64,000 nucleotides of DNA, from the NCBI GenBank assembly GCA_018398585.1, contig JAGTTD010000010.1:32280638-32344637 (forward strand), written 5' to 3'. Below, in pieces: positions 1-12,015 of the stretch. Position numbers and translations under genes: made by a program. Positions within the stretch are counted from its first letter, which is position 1, and each line of letters opens with the position of its first letter. The notes under the pieces were generated by a model, which did not search any database, was not told the origin of the DNA, and saw only the letters and a program-made list of their open reading frames with translations. This DNA is from Simmondsia chinensis. Its lineage: Eukaryota; Streptophyta; Magnoliopsida; Caryophyllales; Simmondsiaceae.

Positions 1-726
1 GAAATGTTTAAAGCTCAAGGTATCTTATTGTATTTATTAAAATATTAGAGTACCTAGGTAAATGGTCAAAACTTAAGGTACCTAAGCAATACTTTTCCTA
101 AAAAACATATATCGAAAGAAAGCATTTTCCAATAAAAATTATAATATATAAATAGTTTTTTAGTCCTTGGTTTGATGTAAACATTATTTCTTAATTATAA
201 TGCTCACCATAACGTGAATTAATGAAAAGTCTTTCAAAATAAAATATCAGTCAGGATCGAAAATCAAATTAAAGTACATAATTTACTTCAGGATTTAGAG
301 CTAACTGATCATTATTAGTCAAATTTTTTGTCTCACATTATTACATCTAGTGGTTTAAGATCCAATCAAGTTCATTTTGGTCTAGTGCGTATTTGTACCA
401 ATGTATACCTTTGAAAATTTTCGGGTCACTTGGAATGATAATTTCCCCTCTTTTAAAAGAGAAGTCCTTTTCCTCTGTTTGAGGGGAAAAGGTTCCCCTT
501 TGGAAAGCTTTTCTGTTAGAAAATGCACGCCAAATAATGAAAAAGGGAAAAACTAGTTCCGAGAATGCGTTTTTTCCACAAAATAAACGAAGCGTAAGTC
601 TAGTAAAGCTCAAGCTCGAGGGCTTGTGAGTCAAACACTTCAAGAAAACTAATAATTAAAGATGGAGAAATCCGTCTAGTCTATTTCGATCCAATTCGCA
701 CAAATTAAATGATCAATAAGAGACAA
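1..726. other. AT-rich intergenic DNA
   Basis: No gene recognised. Bases 1-110 carry a decayed copy of the 'ggtacctaag' AT-rich repeat family seen again near 29281-30080, 41600-42625 and 43405-43625. A minus-strand open frame of 98 codons (347-643) contains a stretch with protein-like composition (residues such as HWYKYALDQNELDW), but I cannot assign it to a family and see no flanking gene signals. Confidence 0.6.
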
Positions 727-747
727 GAAAGTTTTGTATCTAATTCA

Positions 748-912
748 GAATAATTTACCAAAGTAGCACATTTTGCAAAAAAATTTACCAAAATGGCATA
801 GTTGAAAAAATATTTACAAAAATGGCACACTTTACTGTAGCTTGATCAGCAAACGCCATTTCGAAGGGCGTCTGTTCCGGAAAATAATTCCATCTCTTTC
901 AGACGGCGTCCG
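748..912 (+). repeat. MULE left terminal inverted repeat
   Basis: Begins gaataatttaccaaagtagc and runs through the shared block ctgtagcttgatcagcaaac to the atggaatt/ttccatctcttt segment. The reverse complement of 7313-7475 matches along most of its length with scattered substitutions. Inside the repeat and just beyond it (to about 1000) there are repeated copies of a short motif close to acggcgtccg. Confidence 0.9.
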
Positions 913-1258
913 AAAGAGGACGGCGTACGGACGCCGTTGCCTGCAATTTCTAATCCTCCATTAGGCGTCCAAAAGGCATCTTAAACAAAGCGTTCCACAT
1001 TATTTAATAAAATGATAAACCCTGTAACCCTCCTAACTCAATTAACAACAAAATAATAAAAAGGAAATATCAAAAAAATTTAGTAAAGTGGCATTATTTA
1101 ATGTATAGAGTAATAAAGAAAGAAAAAAAATGCATTGTAATAATAGATTACAAAAAAATATGTAACGTAAATTATGGTACAAAGCGTGATGTTGATCTAC
1201 GACAAGGTTCACCACGATGCTGTGAGGGTGAACCTTCCGTATGAACCGAAAAACTATG

Positions 1259-3041
1259 TCATGGACGTTCACGTGTACTTCCTTCTGGAGCACCAAATGA
1301 ACGATAGTCAAACTCTTCTTCTTGCATAGCCTGATCAAATTGATGTCCTTCACTGGCAGCATCTATTGTGGTACTGCAAGTAGTTAGCCATTCTGTAGAG
1401 ACAGACTCTACAGTGTGGCCAGCAGTGTTACGTATCCTTTGAACTGCCCTTTTAGCATGCTTTCTAAGAACATCGACCTAGAAAATAGTACATTCAAATG
1501 TTAACGAAACATATTGTGGAATAAGTAAAGAGACAAATGTTTTAAAAGTGCTTACTACTCGTTGAATTTGGTTGCCACTTGGCTCATAACGAAGCCAGGA
1601 TCGACGCGGAACATGCACTTTACGCCGTACTATAAAACGCCTAGTGATAGAGTTGTACCAACGCATGTAATCTGTAGGCGATGTAGGAGGGTGACGTACG
1701 TTGGCGATATAATCCATTTGTGTGTTCCATACCGCGATCCAGTTCGAATGATAGACCTCCCAATTCTCGTTAGACTTGCCCGAACGAGATGTATTGTGCA
1801 AGGAGTCGAGAGTGTCGATGTGATCTGGGATATGTTGCGTTAATCCAAATTGACGCAACACTCTGTCAGAGCAATGTAGCTCTACAATGCCAAAGCATAT
1901 CATTGGTCTCTGATATCGCCAGATATGACGACCCTCGACATAAATCGCGGGCAAGGTGCTTAACCGAGATTGCCTGTAAGGCCTAGCCTTGTGTTCATGG
2001 GCGTCCATTGAACCAAAGGCAGCAACGGATCATTGACTGCAGGTGAAAGTGGACGGGGCGCGGATATAAACGGTCGACCAATGTGTAAATGCTCCCATGA
2101 CTACAACTACACATGTAATGGCACGTAGGAATTAGGGATTTAATACACTAAAGAACTAAACATAAATATAAGTGGCCGTCCATACCTGGAGCAATAAAAC
2201 ACACCCGCCGATTTGGGTGCGACCTGCCATGCAACACTGGCACATTTGTTTGTATAGGTTGGCAAGAACAGCTGACCCCCAGCTGTACTCACTACACCCC
2301 TCCATCGTCTCAAGCAATGGAAGATAGACCATTGATGTCTAACTACCAGTGCTGTTGGTGAACAATAGGGAGCCGAACATATTAAGGATGTAGCGTCTGG
2401 CGTGTTGTAACAACACTTGCTCATCAGCGTAAGTTGGGGGGGCTTGTGCACATAGTTCCCCCAACCATGTACTTCTTAATAGGCTGCCCTTTATTGCTCG
2501 TGCTGGGGGGACTGCACCCAATAAAGAATGACAGAGGTTCTGCCAATTGTAGGTAGTGCTGCTAGTGACTGCTCGACCGTCAATAAGTAGACCCAGTAAG
2601 ACGGCAACATCCTGCAGTGCTGGTGTCATCTCACCAACACGTAGGTAGAATGTATGGGTCTCCTGCCTCCACCTCTCTAACAAAGCCCCAATCAACGAGT
2701 TATCAATATGGATGCGACCTACTTGGGTCACTCCAATGAGTCCAGCTTGTACGACATAAGGTCGTACTGGTGGGTGAAGGGTTGACAGTTGGTGAATCCT
2801 CACCGTGATCTTATCATTGCCCTGTAACACAAAGACATTAAATATATTAATCAACTATTTGAATAATTATAACTCAAAATTTTATGACAAATATTGATTA
2901 CTAGCATACCGTTTCATTCAAAACATCCTCCGATCTATGACGCTTCTGAAGACGCAACACAGACTTGCCATCTGGACCTGGATTCTGCTCACCATATCGA
3001 GCAGTCGAAGTCGAAGTATGTCCTCCTAATTTTCTTACCAT
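1259..3041 (-). pseudogene. Plant mobile domain (PMD) gene carried by the MULE, four exons, disrupted
   Basis: The product resembles the PMD / 'serine/threonine phosphatase 7 long form homolog' family, related to Arabidopsis MAIN/MAIL proteins. I read four exons: 2910-3041, 2186-2821, 1556-2100 and 1259-1477. All three introns have GT-AG ends and keep phase. Family landmarks are the N-terminal LRLQKRHRSEDVL segment, the HPPVRPYVVQAGL start of the domain, VGEMTPALQDVAVLLGL in exon 2, and WRYQRPMICFGIVELH plus a DYMRWYNSITRRF block in exon 3. Damage: an in-frame TAG at 2339-2341 inside exon 2, and a frame change in exon 3 between about 1960 and 1990. The gene ends at a TGA (1259-1261). It lies downstream of, and in line with, the transposase. 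PMD genes are known both as host genes and inside transposons. Here the retained introns suggest capture as genomic DNA or long residence in the element. Confidence 0.8.
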
Positions 3042-3366
3042 ATCTCTATAAAAATTTAAAATAGTAACCAATATCCATGGGCTAACAATAAAATTACACA
3101 TATTACATCATTCTTATTGAGTACAACACAAAAATAAAATTATATTTATTATTATTATGTAATTACAGTAAATAATGAATGAAATGCAGGTATGAACCTA
3201 AGTACAATATTATTGCTGTCTATTAGGACATGTTTTTTTTATTATGCCCCCTTTCATTGCATATGCTACATTTTGGACGAGCCCTTCCTTGCGTCCATTT
3301 CGTTATGTAGTCGGGTTGAGCGTGGCCGTCCTCTATCATGCCTCCACCTCGTGTGATCTTCAACCA

Positions 3367-5660
3367 CTATAGGTCCAATTTACTCCGGCCATAGAGACTG
3401 ATCGGGAAGGGGGTGAAACAATGAGCATACGCACTTGCATGCATGGTAAGGCTTAAAAAAGGATCAACATATTGTCCATACTCGAGCCGAGATGCGGTAC
3501 AACATGCCATCACATGTGAGCACGGAAGATGAAACAGTTGCCATGTACCACAAGTGCAACTCCATTCGTTCAGCGTTACAGTATGGCGAGTCTCCCTTCT
3601 GTATCCTGATTCAGTATGCCTACTCGGAGTTGTTACCTGGAACTCCATAGTGTTTCGATCAAACAACATCACTGTATGTCTTCTTGATTTCAAGGCGGCA
3701 ATTTCTATTTCAGCAAAGACTTTCGGTGGCCATAAAAGACCCTGTGAAAAATATGCCCCGGCTACATCCCTGCGATTGACGAAATATTTATTGCATTGAT
3801 AAAATGTCATCTCCACAAGGGCAGTTACTAGGAGGGCTCGTCCCACTTTCAAAATGCTGTTAAACACTTCCGATATATTAGTGGTCATGTTGCCATAGCG
3901 ATAACCACCATCATACGAAAGTGCCCAACGTTATTGAGGCTTCCATTCAATCCACTCTCTGATCTCATCTCTGGCGTACATGAAATGGTAATACAAAGCG
4001 TCGAACTTCCTCCTGGAAGGTTCCCTCGCCATCTCACTCAACTTCTTCTTCATTGTAGCGTTTTTGAATCTGTGATTGAAGTTACTAACAAGGTGGCGAG
4101 TGCAGTAACGATGCCGCCCTTCAGGCTCAAGCCAGATGATTGACATCCCATTCTTGATGCCAGCATGTCAATCAGATATAATACATATCGGTTGGCGATC
4201 GCCAATCACATATGTATGCAGACAAAATAGGAATCAACCCCAACTCCATGCGTCCTCTTGGTCCACAAGAGCAAAACACAATGGGTATATACCATTGTTA
4301 GCTTCAAATGTGACAGCTACCAGCAGCTTCCCCATATATTTTCCATATAAATGGATACCATCGATGCTGATCAGTGGACGGCAACTCTTGAATCCCTCAA
4401 TAGATGCACCAAATGCCCAAAAAATTCCGCGAAAGATTGTCTCATCTCCCACCAGGCTTTTATATTGCCAGTCGACAACAGTGCCTGGATTTGACTGTTG
4501 CAATGCAATGAGTAGCTTAGGTAGCATTGGAAATGCATCCTCATGGGAGAAAAACAACAGCTCAATCACTTCCTGTTTTGCCATCCATGCCTTTCGATAC
4601 GAAATTTTGTATCCATGTTGTTGTTGTACTGTTGTTCGAATTGCTGCAATATTCATTTTAAGATCAGCAGTCATAATAGGTGACACTATAGTAGCAACAA
4701 AATTTGATGTCAAGGCAAGGTGGTCTTCTGCCAATACAGTGGTAGAACATGTATGTGGCCCCCTCAAAATCAAAATCTCAAACGCCCCTAGTCTTTGTTT
4801 GAGCGCCCCACGCAGATACCACTTGCATTGTGGTGCTTGCACGCACCTTAGGGCTACGTAATTAGGCTTCAACCTGTGCCCTATATATTCCAGCTTGTTT
4901 TTATGTGCCACTCCTTAACTGCATTGACTAGTTCTTCCTTCGTTTGGAACACTTGTCCCTCCTCTAAGACAGTTCCCGTTGACTGAACACTTCTACTTTC
5001 CTCCGAGTTAGAATATACTGCCCGGTCTGCCCATGAGACATCTTCAAATTCAGGAACAGGAGCTTGGGCAAATGAAGGCCCGGCACCATCATCATTATCA
5101 TGTAGTTCATCCTCCTCCTCGTCAAACCCCACATCTGCATCTTCATCGGATGCCTCAGAATCATTGTTGGCATAAGCCCTATCAAACATGGTTTTGCTTT
5201 CGTTTGCAACCATTCCAGCAACCAGTGAAACGCCCACCATTGGACCTCTAGATGGACCTAATGCCTCAACTACACTATGCGACACACGATGTTGAGCTCT
5301 TCCCGCAACATTCATAGCAGTTACATACAATTCTATGTATGTCGCCCTATTTTCTAAAGCCATTTCGAACATAGACCTCAATGCCATTGGACAAACGATC
5401 TCAATAGGTGTGTATCGCATAGGATTCTGGGATAACAACATTCTCCATGTAATCGCAATATCAATTGTGTTATGATCCCAGCCAGTAAATTCATGCATCA
5501 TTTCCTTCAAATCCGAAAGAGAAATTCCGAACTGCACCCTGAGTATAAACTGCCTTCCACCCGTGTAATCAACACCATCAACAGTTTGCACCGTATCTCC
5601 ATCATAATGACACAACAATGTGACTATGTTGCATGCCATAATTTGTAGACTGAGTCTCAA
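3367..5660 (-). pseudogene. MuDR/MULE-type transposase, inactivated
   Basis: Reading from 5660 downward: an N-terminal region with a Glu/Asp-rich linker (around 5050-5180), then the MuDR DNA-binding/transposase part, then a SWIM-type zinc finger (CTCGTWQLFHLPCSH, near 3510-3570). The first catalytic Asp sits in a PLISIDGIHL motif (near 4360) and the second in an IISD motif (near 4170); both Asp residues are present. The reading frame changes in an A-run near 4890-4905. In-frame stops occur at 4234-4236 (TGA), 4168-4170 (TGA, where relatives usually have Arg) and 3931-3933 (TAA). Similarity resumes in the same frame after each of these three stops, so this is one decayed gene rather than several. 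It would cut and rejoin DNA at the element ends if intact. Confidence 0.88.
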
Positions 5661-6970
5661 GTAAACATATAATGTAATATTAATGATATCATAGAGTATC
5701 TGACAATATTATATCAAACTAAGAAATGCAACATATTAACTATGTATTATTCATATAATATAAAATTTGAGCCTAATGTTTAAAAGCTACGTGTGTTAGT
5801 TTGAGCCTCATAAAAGCTTGATTATGTCCCTATTTTTCCATCAAAATTACCCTTTTTTAATTATATTTAATTCTACATATATCATTCTATTCTCACACAT
5901 TTTTTCATAATAACAAATAAACTATTATAGCAACCTCTTATTCTATATTATATTAACAATTCTAAATTGCATCTCTAAATTGTATTTATAGTATAAAAAT
6001 TTTATATTATATGAATAATATAATATTTTTTTTAACAATTCTTAATGTCTTACAAATTCGAATTACTTTAAAATAACTGTAATATATATAAATAAAATTA
6101 CATCTTTAAAATGCTCAAAATATAGAATTTAAATATCTACAAAATTCATAAGTCAAATTTTAACAATTATAATATCTACAAAATATTTTAAATACATAAA
6201 GGTATTACAAACATTTAAAAGATAAGGTTACATTTCAAAATATAGATTTCTAATAATCATATAATCAATAATAAGTAAGTATTAATTGTGTTATATTATA
6301 GTGCAACACTGAAAAATTATTTAAGCTACCAAAATAATAAATACATTGAAATAAAACATAAATTTTATGATATACTATTATATATAATTTATTCTAGCAA
6401 CCTCTTATATAATATTATATTAACAAATAAATTTTATAATATACCATTGTATATATCGTAATTATTATATTAATATTACTAAACAAATCTAATAAAATAT
6501 ATTTTATAACCATGTAATATAATATTTTTTCTAACAATTTTTAATTTCTTACAAATTCGAATCACTTTAAAATAATCGTAATATATATAAAAAAATTACA
6601 TCAATAAATTGTTCAAAATAACAATTCTAAGTTTATATTTTAAATTATAATTTTTTAAAATAACATATAATAAAAAATAAAAAAAATTAATGGTGCTATA
6701 CTAAAGTTTAACACTAAAAAATAATATAAGCTACAAAAAATCATGAATATATTGAAATATAACATAAAATATACAATTAATAATTTTTTTAGTATCATAT
6801 TATTCAATATTATTTTAATAAATAAATTTTTTAACTTGCTATTATATATATTATAATTATTATATTAATTTTACTAAATCAATCTAATAACATTACTATA
6901 ATAACAAATTCCTATTAAACAATATGACATTATAATATAAAAGTATTTCAAAATTAAAAAAATGACAATA
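5661..6970. repeat. AT-rich spacer of the MULE with degenerate direct repeats of about 500 bp
   Basis: No gene seen. Segments recur about 470-500 bp apart. The stretch at about 6016-6102 (with acaaattcgaattactttaa) returns at about 6518-6602 (acaaattcgaatcactttaa). 'agcaacctctta' near 5930 returns near 6397. A block near 6440-6500 recurs near 6827-6890. This looks like an old tandem duplication inside the element. Confidence 0.65.
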
Positions 6971-7312
6971 ATAACGACTTACATAACTGTGAAAATGAAG
7001 GGGAGATTGGAAGTTTTGTTTGAGAGGATAATAGGTTGAAGGATGTATTTAAGTAATTGAGTGTTGTGAAAAATATTAAAGAACTTGGTGGTATTTATAG
7101 AGGTAAAAGTGAAGATGAAGGGGATGAAGAAGATGAAGAACACTACGTAATGGAGGGAGAAAGATGGGGTCACGGGTTGCCATAGGGGTTCATGGGTGCA
7201 GGGGGGGTCTGGGCATGTCAGTAACGGCATACGGATGCCGTTAGAAATGGCATCCGAAAGGTGACAGCTTTCGCACGCCGTTTCTAACGGCGTCTGTAAG
7301 CGGTCGCCCTGA

Positions 7313-7475
7313 AACGACGTCCGAAAGAGATGGAATTATTTTTCCGAACAGACGTCGTTTGAAATGGCGTTTGCTGATCAAGCTACAGTAAAGTGTTCCA
7401 TTTTCGTAAATATTTTTTCAACTATGCAATTTTGGTAAATTTTTTGGCAAAATGTGCTACTTTGGTAAATTATTC
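7313..7475 (-). repeat. MULE right terminal inverted repeat
   Basis: Inverted copy of 748-912, ending tttggtaaattattc. Its inner flank (7215-7320) also holds several copies of the acggcgtccg-like motif in both orientations. Confidence 0.9.
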
Positions 7476-7640
7476 AAAAATCTATAAAGTTTTCCGCCAG
7501 AAGGTGGTTGTTAACTCGTCACAAGTTATTTGCAAGCAGCCATTTTACTATGGTTTTGATATGGAACTAGGTATTTGACTTTAATGAGATGTGTAAAAAT
7601 AATTTTTTAACATGGACACTTGATTTAAATTTAATGGTTC

Positions 7641-7674
7641 ATATACATATATACATACATACATACATACATAC
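7641..7674. repeat. (CATA)n microsatellite
   Basis: A run of atac/cata tetranucleotides directly abutting the start of the following LTR at 7675. Confidence 0.9.
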
Positions 7675-8019
7675 TGATGCAGCCCATGAACACAGGGCTA
7701 GGCCGGTGTAACTTAGAGACGCTGTTGAGGAGAGTTTGATATTTAGTAGGATTACATTTAATTAGCATTTATTTGTAATTATCTTATAATATTTTATTCT
7801 TAGTCAACTAGCTCTTCTATTTAAGGAAAAGAAAATCTAGGGTTTATTATTATTTATAATTTCATATTTAATTTCAAGAGTTTCTAGGGTTTTCTTTCTT
7901 TCATGGATTGTGAGAAATTGAGCAACTTTTCCCCTTGTTTTTATCATTTTTGTAATAAAATCAAAGGAAAGGTCGTTAAACCTTCCCGTCCCAAATTTTT
8001 TACTTTACGTGCAGCATTA
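7675..8019 (+). repeat. 5' LTR of the 7675-12015 gypsy element
   Basis: Starts tgatgcagcc and ends gcagcatta, two bases before the primer site. The alternative end at 8016 (gcagca) is possible, but the solo copy at 41686-42157, with a 5-bp duplication, supports an end in CATTA. The LTR contains AT-rich promoter-like sequence and a polyadenylation-like region. Confidence 0.75.
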
Positions 8020-8021
8020 GC

Positions 8022-8033
8022 TAGTATCAGAGC
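8022..8033 (+). other. Primer-binding site, initiator-Met tRNA type
   Basis: tagtatcagagc differs by one base (G to A at position 2) from the canonical tggtatcagagc that pairs with the 3' end of initiator tRNA-Met. Confidence 0.85.
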
Positions 8034-8229
8034 TCAGAACAACTTCTGAGATAGCCCGTGGGCGACATAGGTATGTCGTTGTCAGAGACGTTTACAAGCG
8101 AGACGTACAACAATAGAAGGAGAGGAGATTCGAGAATATGAAAGAGAGATTGCGGGCATCGGAAGATGCTTGATTCAATTGGGTGCGAATCTAGATTAAG
8201 ACCCGGACGAGAAACCTTAAAATCCACCA

Positions 8230-9318
8230 GTGAGGGATGGCGAGGACGAGACAGCCGAGAGCTTTCAAAACCTGTTCCCAGATGTTGAGTTATCGGATCG
8301 GAGGCTAAGGAGGCATCGTCCGCATACTGGTAACACTGCTAATTTTGATGATCGGACGTGGGAATCTAGTCTTCGGATTGAAATTTTGGAGTTCGGTGGA
8401 GGAGGACGCTCGGAGGATTTAGGGGATTGGCTTGCTGTGGTGGAGGAGGTTCTAGAGTTCAAGGAGGTACCAGGAAGGAAACAGGCGCCATTGGTTACTA
8501 CCCGGTTACGGGATAGAGCCGCCACCTGGTGGCAATAACTGAAACATACGCGACTTCGTCAGGGGAAGGCGAAGATAGAGATGTGGAGGAAGATGAAAAA
8601 ACATATGGAAGGCACCTTCCCGCCTCACAATCATGCCAAGATGACGTACCAACATTTGCTAGGGTTGCTTCAAGGCTCTAGATCCGTGAAAGAGTACACG
8701 ATGGAGTTCTACTCATTGTTCGCCAGGAATGAGTTGGTGGAGACAGGACAGCAATTGGCGGATCGCTATATTGGTAGATTGAAGGAGTCTATACAGGAGG
8801 TGTTGAACATATTTAATATCTTTTTCATTTCGGAGGCAAGCCAGAGAGTCGTGAATGTTGAGCAATAGCAAAGGTTTTACCAAGTTGGCGGGGCCTAGGG
8901 AGCATAGGTTGGCAGAAGAGACCAAATGAGAGCACCGCCAAATCGGAGCGCATAGAACAGGCCAGTAGTCGCCAATACTAGTGAACCGACTACTAAGGAG
9001 TTGGCGGGTACTTCCAGAACCCGTTGCTTTAGGTGTGGAGAGATAGGACACCGTGCTACTGAGTGTCGTAAGGGTGACAGACCCGGCAAGGGTCTTTTCA
9101 TCGAGGAGTTCCATGGAGAGGATGGCGGAGTTAGCGAGGAAGAAAACCATATTGAGTTGGAGCCACTGGAAGAGGACACTATGACAGGTGACGATGGACG
9201 CCTACTTGTGGTTAGGCGCGCTTGCTTTGCTCCAAGAGAAGAACCGGGAGATGGATGGATGAGGAATAAATCTTCCAGAGCACCTGCACCATTGGTGATA
9301 GAGTATGCTGCATGGTGA
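8230..9318 (+). pseudogene. gag of the 7675-12015 gypsy element, disrupted
   Basis: Capsid-type gag with DWLAVVEEVLEFKEVP and RDRAATWW motifs typical of plant Ty3/gypsy gag, then a nucleocapsid CCHC zinc knuckle CFRCGEIGHRATEC near 9028-9069. Two in-frame stops interrupt it: TAA at 8536-8538 and TAG at 8866-8868. Both follow a Gln codon in a Gln-rich position and look like CAA or CAG changed to a stop. No convincing ATG is visible at the start of the open frame; the first codon of the frame at 8230 is GTG. Confidence 0.8.
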
Positions 9319-12015
9319 TAAACTTGGGAAGTTGTGAGAAAGTGAATTATGAAGAGACAGTCGCCAAGCTGAGGTTGAAGAAAGAAACTCATCCAAATCC
9401 ATACAAGTTACTGTGGCTCAAGAAAGGAAATTAGGTAACTGTCTCAAAATGATGCTTGGTCATTTTTCGATTGGGTTGATGTACAAGGATGGAGTTTGGT
9501 GTGTTGTGGTTACTATGGACGCTTGCCACCTGTTGTTGGGGCGCCGGTTGAAATATGATAGGAGTGCCATCCATAACGGGCGGAAGAACACGTATAGCTT
9601 CATCTTTAAGAGGACGAAGATTATCTTGTTGCCCAAGAACGATGAGACGCCGCAAGCTTTAACAGCTCCACAACCCAAGTATATAGGGTAGAGCCAAGAT
9701 CGTATGAGTCCCGGTGAATCCAAGATCGTCTTTGTGTTGGCGATACCAAGATCGTCTTTGTGTTGATTGGGAAAGAGAGCTAGGTGAATCCAGGGGAGAT
9801 ACTGAGTGAAGTTACCGCCTTGTTGAGTGAGTTCACGATGTCTTTCTGGAGGAATTACCAGATACGCTACCGCCATTAAGAGACATACAACATCGCATTG
9901 ATCTGATTCCAGGGGCTGCTTTGCTGAATAGGCCTTACTACCACATGAGTCCATCTGAGCATGAGGAGTTAAAGCACCAGGAGGAGCTGCTCGCCAAGGG
10001 GTTTATCAGGGAGAGTTTGAGTCCTTATGGTGTGCCAACTCTGCTGACACCAAAGAAGGATGGTAGTTGGCAGATGTGTATGGATAATAGAGCCATCAAC
10101 AAGATCATGATGCGTTACCGATTCTCTCTTCCAAGATTGGATGACATAATTGATCAACTACTAAACGTGATGGTGTTCACCAAGCTGGACTTAAAGAGAG
10201 GGTACCATTAGATCCGCATCTCACCTAGAGATCAGTGGAAAACTGCCTTCAAGACTAGAGAAGGATTGTATGAGTGGCTTGTCATGCCATTTGGGTTGTC
10301 AAACACGTCAAGTACCTTCATGTGATTTATGAATCAGGTACTTCGTCTGTTCATTAGAAAGTTCGTCGTCGTCTACTTTGACGACATCTTAATCTACAGC
10401 CAAAGCAAGGATGAGCACTTGGCGCATCTCAAGGACGTCTTGAGTACCTTGCAGAAGCAATCTTTGTTCACCGTTTTAAAGAAGTGTGAATTCATCAGAG
10501 ACAGGGTGACCTTCCTTGGGTTTGTTGTGTCCAAGGACGGTTTATTAGCTGACAAAGGGAAGATCGCGGCAATATGGGAGTGGCCGCAGCCAAAGACAAT
10601 TGGCGAAGTCAGGAGCTTCCACCAGTTGGCATCTTTCTATAAGCCGTTTATGCCTAACTTCAGCTTGGTGATGGCGCCAATCACATATTGTATGAAGGGG
10701 AGTTCCTTTGCTTGGACTCCAGGGGCAGCTAATGCCTTTGAGGAGATTAAGAGGAGGCTAACCATGGCACCGGCATTAGCTTTACTTGATTTCCATAAGA
10801 CCTTTGAGCCTTACACAGACGCCTTCAAAATTGGCATTAGCACCGTGCTTAGCCAAGAGGGGAGGCTAATTGCCTACTTCAGCGAGAATCTTGACAGTAG
10901 CAAGTTGAATTACTTACAACATCGAGTTCTACGTAGTGGTTAGGGCATTGAGGCATTGGAAGTCTTAACTCGCCAATAGAGAGTTCGTATTGTATTATGA
11001 CAATGTAGCATTCAAGTACATAAACTGCTAAGATAAACTATCAGATCAACATGTCAAGTGGGCAAGCTACATTCAACTTTTTCACCTCGTCATCAAGCTT
11101 AAGTCTGGCACCTCAAACAAAGTGGCGGATGCACTGAGTAGGCGGAATCTTATCTTGTCGCAGAGCAGAATGACGATAACTGGGTTTGAGTTGTTGGAAA
11201 AGCATTACGAAGGTGATCCCACCTTTGGTGACATATGGTGGGAGGCCCAATCCGGTAGTATTCCCGGATATTCCATTCACGGTGAGTTCCATTTAAAAGG
11301 AAACCAACTTTGTATTTTGAAAATAAGTCTACGACCAAAGATCATTAAGGAGAAACACAACAAAGGGCATATCGGGGGGAGACGAGACGCTATAGTTCGT
11401 TGGCTACAACTATTACCGGCCTTCGTTGTGAAAAGAAGTAGAGACATTTGTTAAACATTGCTGCATTTGTCAAGTCTCGAAAAGCGGAGTGACCAATGCA
11501 GGTCTGTACGTACGTTTACCAGTTCTGAGTCAGCCTTGGGCGGATGTTAGTATAAACTTTTTATTGGGACTACCATGGACATGGGGAGGCATCAATTCCA
11601 TATTCGCAGGGGCAAATCGGTTCTCAAAGATGCCACACTTCATCGGGTGCAAGAAGGCTGCTAACGCCATATGTGTGGCGTGACTATATTTCCAGGAGGT
11701 GTACAAGCTCCATGGCTTGCATCTAGCATCGTTTCCGATAGCGATGTCATGTTCGCCAATTACATCTGGAAGACGTTATGGGAGATGGAAAACTTGTCCC
11801 TCGCCTTCAGCACAGTTAATCATCCTCAAATGGATGGACAAACCAAGGTTACCAACCATTCACTAGGCAATCTCCTCTTATATCTTTTTGCTGACAACAT
11901 TAGGGGATGGGAGTCAAAGTTACACCAAGCCGAGTTCACCTACAACAACTCATTTAATAGGAGAATGGGCTTCGTGTCGTTTAAAGTCGTTTATGGCTTT
12001 GTTCCACGATCTCCG
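9319..12015 (+). pseudogene. pol (protease, RT, RNase H, integrase) of the 7675-12015 gypsy element, disrupted
   Basis: Protease remnant at about 9330-9620; the expected catalytic D-S/T-G context reads NLGSCEN, so the Asp appears lost. RT at 9921-10550, with the catalytic VYFDDILIYS box near 10370-10400. RNase H follows to about 11130. The integrase zinc-binding and core regions run from 11190 to 12015, including a DGQTKV motif near 11833. In-frame stops are TAG at 10209-10211 (relatives have Gln) and TGA at 10323-10325 (relatives have Arg). Several frame changes occur after 10943. The C-terminal integrase is missing at the LINE junction. Confidence 0.82.

Larger units (their letters stand above)
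736..7484 (-). mobile_element. Mutator-like element (MULE) carrying a plant mobile domain gene
   Basis: A 6.7-kb DNA transposon. Long inverted repeats (748-912 and 7313-7475) bound it. Just outside lie near-matching 9-mers, gaaagtttt (727-735) and taaagtttt (7485-7493), 8 of 9 identical, which fits the 9-bp target duplication of Mutator elements. Inside, on the minus strand, are a MuDR-type transposase (3367-5660) and a spliced plant mobile domain gene (1259-3041), then a very AT-rich spacer. Both genes carry stops, so the copy cannot move on its own products. The exact outer ends are uncertain by a few bases because the last 9-12 bp of the two inverted repeats match poorly. Confidence 0.88.
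7675..12015 (+). mobile_element. Ty3/gypsy retrotransposon, 3'-truncated
   Basis: A plus-strand element with a 5' LTR, primer-binding site, gag with a CCHC knuckle, protease remnant, reverse transcriptase, RNase H and most of the integrase. The integrase similarity stops near 12015, where a LINE in the opposite orientation takes over. No 3' LTR or polypurine tract is present, so the element lost its 3' end by a rearrangement and not by simple nested insertion. Confidence 0.85.

Noticed and set aside
4136..4861. 241-codon plus-strand frame opposite the MULE transposase
   Set aside because: It is the antisense shadow of the transposase, whose motifs are clear on the minus strand.
7015..7230. 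Small minus-strand gene next to the right MULE end
   Set aside because: Phe/Ile-rich translation of AT-rich DNA with no motif and no conserved start.
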